From assembly GCA_013373635.1 (NCBI GenBank), contig JABXHN010000041.1, forward strand, positions 1 through 32,495: a stretch of DNA of 32,495 nucleotides, written 5' to 3'. The position numbers and the translations under genes are program-made. Under the pieces are notes generated by a model. That model saw only the letters and a list, made by a program, of their open reading frames with translations, was not told where the DNA came from and did not search any database. This DNA is from Flavobacteriaceae bacterium. GTDB taxonomy: Bacteria > Bacteroidota > Bacteroidia > Flavobacteriales > Flavobacteriaceae. This document shows, piece after piece, positions 26,543 through 32,495 of this stretch (position 1 is the stretch's first letter; each line of letters starts with the position of its first letter).

Positions 26543-27541
26543 ATGAAAAAATTCACCAAAGAAGTTTACCTTAAGTGGTACGAGGATATGTTATTCTGGA
26601 GAAAGTTCGAGGATAAATTAGCCGCTGTTTACATCCAACAAAAAGTAAGGGGGTTTTTACACCTGTATAACGGACAAGAGGCCGTGCTTGCTGGATCCCT
26701 TCACGCTATGGACCTTAAGCACGACAAAATGATTACCGCTTATAGAAATCACGTTCAGCCTATTGGAATGGGAACCGATCCTAAACGAGTAATGGCAGAG
26801 CTTTACGGTAAAGTTACGGGTACTTCAAAAGGTATGGGAGGATCCATGCACATCTTTGATGTAGAAAAAGGATTTTACGGTGGTCACGGTATTGTTGGAG
26901 GACAAATTCCTCTAGGTGCTGGATTGGCTTTTGCCGATAAGTATTTTAACAGAAAAGGGGTAACCCTTTGTTATATGGGTGATGGTGCAGTTCGTCAAGG
27001 CTCACTACACGAAACCTTTAACCTTGCGATGCTTTGGAAGCTTCCTGTTGTATTTATCTGTGAAAATAACGGATATGCGATGGGTACTTCTGTAAAGCGT
27101 ACCGCTCACCACGAAGAAATTTGGAAACTCGGTCTTGGATATGAAATGCCATGCGGACCTGTAGATGGAATGAATCCTGTTGAAGTTGCTAAAGAAGTCG
27201 ATAAGGCGATCCAAAGAGCGAGAGCTGGTGAAGGTCCTACCTTCTTAGAAATGAAAACCTATCGCTATAGAGGTCACTCGATGAGTGATGCACAGCATTA
27301 CAGAACCAAAGAAGAAGTAGAGGAATACAAGAAGATTGACCCTATTACTCAGGTTCTCGATGTCATCAAAGAAAAGAACTACGCTACCGATGCTCAGATT
27401 GCTGAAATTGATCAGCGTGTGAAAGACAAGGTTGCTGAGTGTCAAAAATTTGCTGAAGAGAGCGAATACCCACCAGTTCAACAGATGTACGACATGGTCT
27501 ACGAACAAGAAGATTACCCATTTTTACAACATAAATTATAA
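26543..27541 (+). CDS. pdhA: Pyruvate dehydrogenase E1 component, alpha subunit
   Basis: PdhA forms, with the beta subunit, the E1 enzyme that decarboxylates pyruvate on thiamine diphosphate. The TPP motif GDG at 146-148 ends at ENN near 174-176. HGIVGGQIPLGAGLA at about 115-129 belongs to the same fold. The RGHSMSDAQHYR segment corresponds to the phosphorylation-loop region of mitochondrial E1-alpha; regulation there is not implied. Length is 332. pdhC starts 6 nt after its stop. The beta subunit gene is not in the window, as is common in flavobacteria. Confidence 0.96.
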   Translation: MKKFTKEVYLKWYEDMLFWRKFEDKLAAVYIQQKVRGFLHLYNGQEAVLAGSLHAMDLKHDKMITAYRNHVQPIGMGTDPKRVMAELYGKVTGTSKGMGGSMHIFDVEKGFYGGHGIVGGQIPLGAGLAFADKYFNRKGVTLCYMGDGAVRQGSLHETFNLAMLWKLPVVFICENNGYAMGTSVKRTAHHEEIWKLGLGYEMPCGPVDGMNPVEVAKEVDKAIQRARAGEGPTFLEMKTYRYRGHSMSDAQHYRTKEEVEEYKKIDPITQVLDVIKEKNYATDAQIAEIDQRVKDKVAECQKFAEESEYPPVQQMYDMVYEQEDYPFLQHKL

Positions 27542-27547
27542 TATTAG

Positions 27548-29173
27548 ATGGCAATAGTAGTAAATATGCCAAGATTGTCCGATACCATGGAAGAAGGTAC
27601 GGTTGCAACTTGGCTTAAAAAAGTTGGAGATCAAGTTCAAGAAGGAGATATCTTAGCTGAGATTGAAACCGATAAAGCCACTATGGAATTCGAATCGTTT
27701 AACGAGGGGGTTCTGTTGCATATTGGGGTTCAGGAAGGAGATACCGCTCCAGTTGATACGCTTTTAGCGATTATTGGTGATGCAGGTGAAGATATTTCAG
27801 AATTGCTTTCAGGCGGTGCTTCAACAACTGAGGCTCCTAAAGCCGAAGAAGCTCCTATCGTAGCAGAATCAAAAGAAGCTGCTCCTGCTGCTGAATTACC
27901 AGCTGGTGTTGAAATCATTACCATGCCTAGATTATCGGATACCATGGAAGAAGGTACCGTAGCAACTTGGCTCAAAAAAGTTGGTGACAGCATTCAAGAA
28001 GGAGATATACTCGCTGAGATTGAAACCGATAAGGCGACGATGGAATTTGAATCGTTTTATTCTGGTACCCTTTTACACATTGGATTAAACGAAGGAGAAT
28101 CTGCTCCAGTAGATAGCGTACTTGCTATTGTTGGACCTGCGGGTACTGATGTTTCAGCTGTGATCGCTTCAGGTACTCCAGCTGCTGCTCCAAAACAAGA
28201 AGCTGCTCCAGAGGTACCAAAAGCCGAGTCAGCACCTCAGGCTGCTGCTCCAGCTACAACTACAGCTCCAGCTCCAGCTACAACAACAACTACCAATACT
28301 TCGGGAAGAATCTTTGCTTCGCCACTTGCCAAGAAATTAGCTCAGGAAAAAGGCATTGATCTAAATCAAGTTCAAGGATCTGGTGAACAAGGAAGAATTG
28401 TCAAAGCAGATATCGAAAACTTTACTCCAAAAGCAGCTGCTCCAGCAGCGAAAGCTGCTACTTCAGCTCCAGTAGCTGTTGCAACAGGAGTTGAAAGCAC
28501 CGAGGAAGTGAAGAATTCTCAAATGCGCAAAGTAATTGCGAAGCGTTTGGGAGAATCGAAGTTTACAGCTCCACATTACTACCTCACTATTGAAGTAGAT
28601 ATGGATCAGGCCATCGCTTCTAGAAAACAAATCAATAGCATACCTGATACGAAAGTATCTTTTAACGATATGGTTCTTAAAGCTTCAGCAATGGCGCTTA
28701 AGAAACACCCACAGGTGAACACCTCTTGGAATGGTGATACTACCATCTACAACCATCACATCCACATGGGTGTTGCAGTAGCAGTTGAGGACGGATTAGT
28801 TGTTCCTGTGATTCCATTTGCAGATACGCTTCAACTTACTCAAATCGGAGGTTCTGTTCGTGAATTAGCTACCAAAGCAAGAGATAAGAAATTAACTCCT
28901 GCAGAAATGGAAGGGTCTACCTTTACGGTTTCGAATCTTGGAATGTTTGGTATTCAAGAATTTACATCGATCATCAATCAGCCTAATTCAGCAATTCTAT
29001 CGGTAGGTGCAATCGTTGAAAAACCAGTTGTTAAAAACGGTCAAGTAGTTCCAGGAAACACAATGAAACTCACCCTTGCTTTAGACCACAGAACAGTGGA
29101 TGGAGCAACTGGTGCTCAGTTCTTACAAACGCTTCAAATGTATTTGGAGAATCCAGTAACGATGTTGGCTTAA
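27548..29173 (+). CDS. pdhC: Pyruvate dehydrogenase E2, dihydrolipoyl acetyltransferase with two lipoyl domains
   Basis: This is the core E2 enzyme that transfers the acetyl group to CoA. It has, in order, two nearly identical lipoyl domains (lipoyl lysines at 43 and 162, each in ETDKATMEFESF), Ala/Pro-rich linkers, a peripheral subunit-binding domain at about 254-295 (ASPLAKKLAQEKGIDLNQVQG...GRIVKADI), and the catalytic domain with the active-site His514 in DHRTVDG. Length is 541. Lipoyl domain 1 (27566-27760) and 2 (27923-28117) are also clearly similar in DNA. The linker near 28250-28300 is a low-complexity Ala/Pro/Thr repeat. A strong terminator follows. Confidence 0.97.
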   Translation: MAIVVNMPRLSDTMEEGTVATWLKKVGDQVQEGDILAEIETDKATMEFESFNEGVLLHIGVQEGDTAPVDTLLAIIGDAGEDISELLSGGASTTEAPKAEEAPIVAESKEAAPAAELPAGVEIITMPRLSDTMEEGTVATWLKKVGDSIQEGDILAEIETDKATMEFESFYSGTLLHIGLNEGESAPVDSVLAIVGPAGTDVSAVIASGTPAAAPKQEAAPEVPKAESAPQAAAPATTTAPAPATTTTTNTSGRIFASPLAKKLAQEKGIDLNQVQGSGEQGRIVKADIENFTPKAAAPAAKAATSAPVAVATGVESTEEVKNSQMRKVIAKRLGESKFTAPHYYLTIEVDMDQAIASRKQINSIPDTKVSFNDMVLKASAMALKKHPQVNTSWNGDTTIYNHHIHMGVAVAVEDGLVVPVIPFADTLQLTQIGGSVRELATKARDKKLTPAEMEGSTFTVSNLGMFGIQEFTSIINQPNSAILSVGAIVEKPVVKNGQVVPGNTMKLTLALDHRTVDGATGAQFLQTLQMYLENPVTMLA

Positions 29174-29198
29174 CTCATATCAACACCAAACTTTTAAT

Positions 29199-29231
29199 TA
29201 AACCACTCCTTATCGAGTGGTTTTTTTTATT
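29199..29231 (+). terminator. Intrinsic terminator after pdhC
   Basis: Stem AACCACTC (29201-29208) pairs with GAGTGGTT (29215-29222) around a 6-nt loop, followed by eight or more T. It closes the pdhA-pdhC transcript and separates it from porV. Confidence 0.9.
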
Positions 29232-29252
29232 TTAAAAACAATATTATCTCAC

Positions 29253-29260
29253 TACCTTCG
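29253..29260 (+). promoter_or_regulatory. Candidate -7 box of porV
   Basis: TACCTTCG has one mismatch to TAnnTTTG, 22 nt before the ATG at 29283. It lies downstream of the pdhC terminator, so porV needs its own promoter. Confidence 0.4.
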
Positions 29261-29282
29261 TTTTATAGCTGAAGCTTTATTT

Positions 29283-30416
29283 ATGAGAAAACAACTACTA
29301 CTTTTATTTTTGCTATTAAGTATCATTATGCAAGCTCAAGAAGAGCAGCGCAGGGTAATTGTTACTGCTGTTCCTTTTTTGAATATTGCTGCTGATGCAA
29401 GAGCTGCAGCCTTAGGAGACATGGGAGTAGCTACTTCTGCTGACGTATACTCCCTGCAGTGGAATCCAGCTAAAACCGTATTCAATGAAAAAGAGCAGGA
29501 AATTGCCTTTAGCTATAACCCTTATCTTGAAAATATTGTAACCGACATCGCATTACTCAACCTCTCTTATTTTAAAAAGATAGATGAACGCTCTGCTTTT
29601 GGATTGGGTATGCGCTACTTTACCCTTGGTGAAATTGAACTCAGACAGTACGCTTCGGATCCTGGTTCGGTTGCCAAGCCTAATGAAATTGCAATTGATG
29701 GATCCTATTCCTTAAAATTAGATCCCAACTTCAGTATGGGAGTGAGCGGACGCTATATTCGTTCTAATTTAAAAATACCACAAACGACTTCGGTGGATAC
29801 TAGAGCTGCATCGAGCTTTGCTGTGGACGTATCCGGATACTATGAAGGAGATTTAAAAGACAGAGGAACCTATGAGGGAAGGTACCGATGGGGATTTAAT
29901 ATTTCAAACCTAGGACCAAAGGTGACCTATGATATTACCGGGGAGCGTTTCTTTATACCAACCAATTTGAGATTGGGTATTGGATACGATTACGTCTATT
30001 CAGAAAACTCCGTCTTAGCACTGACTTTTGAAACGACCAAACTCCTGGTTCCTACTCCGAAAGACTTTAACAACAACGGTCAATTGGATGCTTTGGATTT
30101 TGAAACCTATCAAGACATCCCCTATTTTGAGGGAGCTTTAAATTCATTTTTTGATGCCCCTGATGGTTTTTCAGAAGAACTCAAGGAAATTACCTGGGCC
30201 GTTTCTGCTGAATATACTTATTCTAAACGCTTTAGTATGCGCATGGGCTACTTTAGTGAAAACCTTGATAAAGGATCGAAACGATTTATGTCCCTAGGGG
30301 CTGGATTTGTACTCGATCAATTCACTTTAGACCTTTCCTATTTGGTGTCCAATGCTCCCGTTTTGAATCCCTTACAAAATGCCATTCGATTTTCAGTGCG
30401 TTTTAACCTGATCTAA
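29283..30416 (+). CDS. porV: Type IX secretion outer membrane protein PorV
   Basis: PorV (LptO) is an outer-membrane barrel of the FadL type. It carries cargo with type IX signals to the surface and works with the PorU sortase. The signal peptide is MRKQLLLLFLLLSIIMQAQ, followed by the conserved TAVPFLNIAADARAAALGDMGVAT segment and QWNPAK. Aromatic-ending strands follow (for example FGLGMRYFTLGEI) and the last strand ends in RFSVRFNL. Length is 377 from the ATG at 29283. An upstream in-frame GTG at 29217 lies inside the pdhC terminator and would put 22 residues before the signal peptide, so it is rejected. gldJ follows 76 bp later. Confidence 0.9.
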   Translation: MRKQLLLLFLLLSIIMQAQEEQRRVIVTAVPFLNIAADARAAALGDMGVATSADVYSLQWNPAKTVFNEKEQEIAFSYNPYLENIVTDIALLNLSYFKKIDERSAFGLGMRYFTLGEIELRQYASDPGSVAKPNEIAIDGSYSLKLDPNFSMGVSGRYIRSNLKIPQTTSVDTRAASSFAVDVSGYYEGDLKDRGTYEGRYRWGFNISNLGPKVTYDITGERFFIPTNLRLGIGYDYVYSENSVLALTFETTKLLVPTPKDFNNNGQLDALDFETYQDIPYFEGALNSFFDAPDGFSEELKEITWAVSAEYTYSKRFSMRMGYFSENLDKGSKRFMSLGAGFVLDQFTLDLSYLVSNAPVLNPLQNAIRFSVRFNLI

Positions 30417-30465
30417 ATATTTTGAGATATTTTAAAACTGCAGAATAAATATTAACTTAGTACAC

Positions 30466-30473
30466 TATATTTG
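30466..30473 (+). promoter_or_regulatory. -7 box of gldJ
   Basis: TATATTTG is an exact TAnnTTTG match, 19 nt before the gldJ ATG. A -33 TTG is not seen. Confidence 0.5.
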
Positions 30474-30492
30474 TAAGAAGAAGAATTGATTT

Positions 30493-32124
30493 ATGAAGTT
30501 ATTTAAAACAGTTGCCTATATCGCTCTTAGTGGACTCATCACTATGAGCTGCTCAAAGATTGGATCAAAATCTAGTGTTTCTCAAGGAACAGGATGGAAG
30601 ATTAATTCTAAAGAGAGTATGTTTAACTACAACAACCAATTCAAAGGACAACAAAAAGCTCCTGGATTGGTGTTTATTGAAGGTGGAACCTTTACTATGG
30701 GTAGAATCCAAGACGATGTCATGCGTGATTGGAACAATATCCCCACTCAACAATATGTAAAATCTTTTTATTTAGATGAAACTGAGGTAACCAATCAGAT
30801 GTATATGGAGTACCTCACCTATCTAAAAACAGTTTATCCTCCATCAGAGGAACAATACAAAGGAATCTATGAGGCGGCCTTACCGGATACCTTGGTTTGG
30901 AGAAATCAACTCTCTTACAATGAGGACATGGTCAATTACTACCTCAGACATCCAGCCTATTCAGAGCATCCAGTAGTTGGAGTGAGTTGGGTTCAAGCGA
31001 AGAACTACGCCAAATGGAGAACAGACCGCGTCAATGAGCGTATTCTTGTTGAAAAGGGATTTTTGTCCGAAGAAGCCTTCTACGCTCCACTCACCAAGGA
31101 CAATGCGACGCCTTTTAATACGCAAACCTACATCAACAATCCTTCTGCTTCCTACAATTCGGTGATCGATGAATTGCAAGGAAAGCAAAAGAAAGAGACT
31201 GAAAATGTCTATGCCACGACCAACTCAGGAGTACTTCTTCCTGAATACCGACTTCCAACAGAAGCTGAATGGGAATACGCAGCACAGGCTCAGGCTGAAA
31301 ACAGAGAATACAACAACTACAGAGGCAGAAAGAAATATCCATGGGATGGCAACTACACCAGAACTTCGAAAAACAAAAGAGCAGGTGATCAGTTAGCCAA
31401 CTTTAAAACTTCACAAGGGGATTACGGTGGAATCGCAGGATGGCACGAGGATGGTGGATCCATCACAACTGCTGTTCGAAACAATCCTCCCAATGCATTT
31501 GGACTCTATGGAATGGCTGGAAACGTAGCGGAGTGGGTTGCAGATGTGTACCGTCCGATCATCGAAGATGGTCTAAGCGACTTCAACTACTTTAGAGGAA
31601 ATGTCTATGAAAAAGCTGCCATTGGACAAGACGGAACAACTCAGGTTTATACTCAGGCACAACTTGATACACTTATCAATGGTAAACTTTCACTAAAAGC
31701 ATTACCAGGAGAAACAGTTAAAGTGCCCCTTGAGGACAAAGACACCTATCTAAGAGCGAACTTTTCAAAAAGTGACAACAGAAACTTTAGAGATGGTGAC
31801 TTAGAATCATCAACTGATTTCTACCGATTCTTACAAGAAGGGGATAACTACTCAATGTACAACGCTCCTAAGCATCAAAAGCGCGATAGTTTAATCGAAG
31901 CCTTTGACAAGTCCAACAACAGAACGACATTAATCTCAGACAATACCAGAGTCATCAAAGGTGGTTCTTGGAAAGACAGAGCTTATTGGTTAGACCCTGC
32001 TACTAGAAGATTCTTACCAGACTATATGGCTACTGATTTTATTGGATTTAGATGTGCGATGTCACACCTTGGATCTGATTCAAGAGGCAAGGACAAGACT
32101 CCATTCTTTAAGGCCGGAAAGTAA
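30493..32124 (+). CDS. gldJ: Gliding motility lipoprotein GldJ
   Basis: GldJ is an outer-membrane lipoprotein needed for gliding and for a working type IX system, where it stabilises GldK. The N terminus ends in a lipobox TMSC with the modified cysteine at residue 20. The rest is an FGE-sulfatase (formylglycine-generating enzyme-like) domain: VFIEGGTFTMGR, FYLDETEVTNQMYMEYL, YRLPTEAEWEYAA, GNVAEWVADVYRP and GGSWKDRAYWLDPATRR...IGFRCAM. The fold is structural here, and catalytic activity is not expected. Length is 543. In F. johnsoniae gldJ also precedes murF, as here. The gap to the murF ATG is 6 nt. Confidence 0.92.
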   Translation: MKLFKTVAYIALSGLITMSCSKIGSKSSVSQGTGWKINSKESMFNYNNQFKGQQKAPGLVFIEGGTFTMGRIQDDVMRDWNNIPTQQYVKSFYLDETEVTNQMYMEYLTYLKTVYPPSEEQYKGIYEAALPDTLVWRNQLSYNEDMVNYYLRHPAYSEHPVVGVSWVQAKNYAKWRTDRVNERILVEKGFLSEEAFYAPLTKDNATPFNTQTYINNPSASYNSVIDELQGKQKKETENVYATTNSGVLLPEYRLPTEAEWEYAAQAQAENREYNNYRGRKKYPWDGNYTRTSKNKRAGDQLANFKTSQGDYGGIAGWHEDGGSITTAVRNNPPNAFGLYGMAGNVAEWVADVYRPIIEDGLSDFNYFRGNVYEKAAIGQDGTTQVYTQAQLDTLINGKLSLKALPGETVKVPLEDKDTYLRANFSKSDNRNFRDGDLESSTDFYRFLQEGDNYSMYNAPKHQKRDSLIEAFDKSNNRTTLISDNTRVIKGGSWKDRAYWLDPATRRFLPDYMATDFIGFRCAMSHLGSDSRGKDKTPFFKAGK

Positions 32125-32130
32125 TTCCCT

Positions 32131-32495
32131 ATGGATGCCCAGCAATTGCATCAACTCTTTTTAAAGCAAGGAGCAGTATGCACTGACAGCAGAGCCATCA
32201 CCAAGAGATCGATTTTCTTTGCATTATCAGGAGATCACTTTAACGGCAATCAGTTCGCACAGCAGGCCTTAGAAAAAGGTGCTTCATTTGCAGTTATTGA
32301 TGACCCGCACTACCTTAAAGAAGATCCGAGATACCTATTAGTTCCAAACAGCCTTAAAGCACTACAAGAACTTGCAACTACCCATAGAGATTATTGCAAG
32401 ACTCCCATCATTGCTCTGACGGGTTCCAATGGAAAAACGACCACTAAGGAGCTCATTTACGCTGTGCTTAAAACAACCTACAATACCCTCGCAAC
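32131..32495 (+). CDS. murF: UDP-MurNAc-tripeptide--D-Ala-D-Ala ligase MurF, N-terminal part
   Basis: MurF adds the D-Ala-D-Ala dipeptide, the last cytosolic step of stem-peptide synthesis. Only 121 codons are present, and the frame is open to the right edge. Seen are the first-domain motif CTDSRAITKRSIFFALSGD (17-35), close to the MurE/MurF family start, and the ATP loop TGSNGKTTTK at 97-106. It is 6 nt after gldJ, probably in one transcript. The other Mur ligases lie in the dcw cluster, so murF has been separated from it, as in other Flavobacteriia. Confidence 0.93.
   Translation, partial: MDAQQLHQLFLKQGAVCTDSRAITKRSIFFALSGDHFNGNQFAQQALEKGASFAVIDDPHYLKEDPRYLLVPNSLKALQELATTHRDYCKTPIIALTGSNGKTTTKELIYAVLKTTYNTLA

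Noticed and set aside
27566-28117. Direct repeat inside pdhC as a recent duplication or assembly artefact
   Set aside because: The two copies are lipoyl domains, differ at many positions, and two lipoyl domains are normal for bacterial E2.
29217-29282. GTG start upstream of porV
   Set aside because: It lies within the pdhC terminator and would place residues before a clean signal peptide.
30493-32124. Formylglycine-generating (sulfatase-activating) enzyme
   Set aside because: The fold matches, but the lipobox and the place before murF fit the GldJ structural lipoprotein.

Overview
The window looks like a chromosome segment from a marine-type Flavobacteriaceae bacterium (phylum Bacteroidota). 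The evidence is gene content: gliding and type IX secretion genes (gldB, gldC, gldJ, porV), a 662-residue FtsZ with a very long tail, an MraY with an internal extension, and a DnaG without zinc ligands. Base composition is AT-rich, and many intergenic regions carry a good match to the Bacteroidota -7 promoter element TAnnTTTG, usually without a clear -33 TTG. Nothing in the window looks like a prophage, insertion sequence or CRISPR array. It reads as core chromosome with one possible accessory gene, the AAA/DUF4143 ATPase.

Layout. 1-1417 (minus) is the N-terminal part of a large secreted, cadherin-repeat surface protein that runs off the left edge. 1752-2703 (plus) holds a YqeY/GatB-like protein, a tRNA-Arg(UCG) and a DUF2452 protein, closed by a hairpin terminator shared with the converging ftsZ. 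2758-18097 (minus) is a complete, tightly packed dcw cluster, read in the order mraZ, rsmH, ftsL, ftsI, murE, mraY, murD, ftsW, murG, murC, ftsQ, ftsA, ftsZ. Almost every junction overlaps or is only a few bases apart. It makes lipid II from UDP-MurNAc precursors and builds the divisome. Upstream of mraZ lie three 10-bp-spaced GTGGTAA boxes, which look like the MraZ operator. A divergent gene pair (polyprenyl diphosphate synthase and dnaG primase, both with TTG starts) follows on the plus strand.

21490-23561 (minus) contains an AAA/DUF4143 ATPase preceded by nested ATACAA/TTGTAT palindromes, and NAD synthetase nadE. 23630-24930 (plus) is the gldB-gldC gliding pair, transcribed divergently from nadE. 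24932-26305 (minus) is an alpha/beta hydrolase followed by the ribosome-assembly GTPase engB. 26543-29173 (plus) is pdhA-pdhC, the E1-alpha and E2 subunits of pyruvate dehydrogenase, ended by a strong terminator. 29283-32495 (plus) is porV, gldJ and the start of murF.

Themes. Cell-wall synthesis and division (dcw, murF, possibly the prenyl synthase for the lipid carrier) are interleaved with surface secretion and motility (porV, gldB/C/J). I found no wholly new system. The best leads are the mirrored MraZ-like boxes facing the prenyl synthase gene, the palindrome stack on the ATPase promoter, the zinc-less primase, and the absence of porU from between porV and gldJ.
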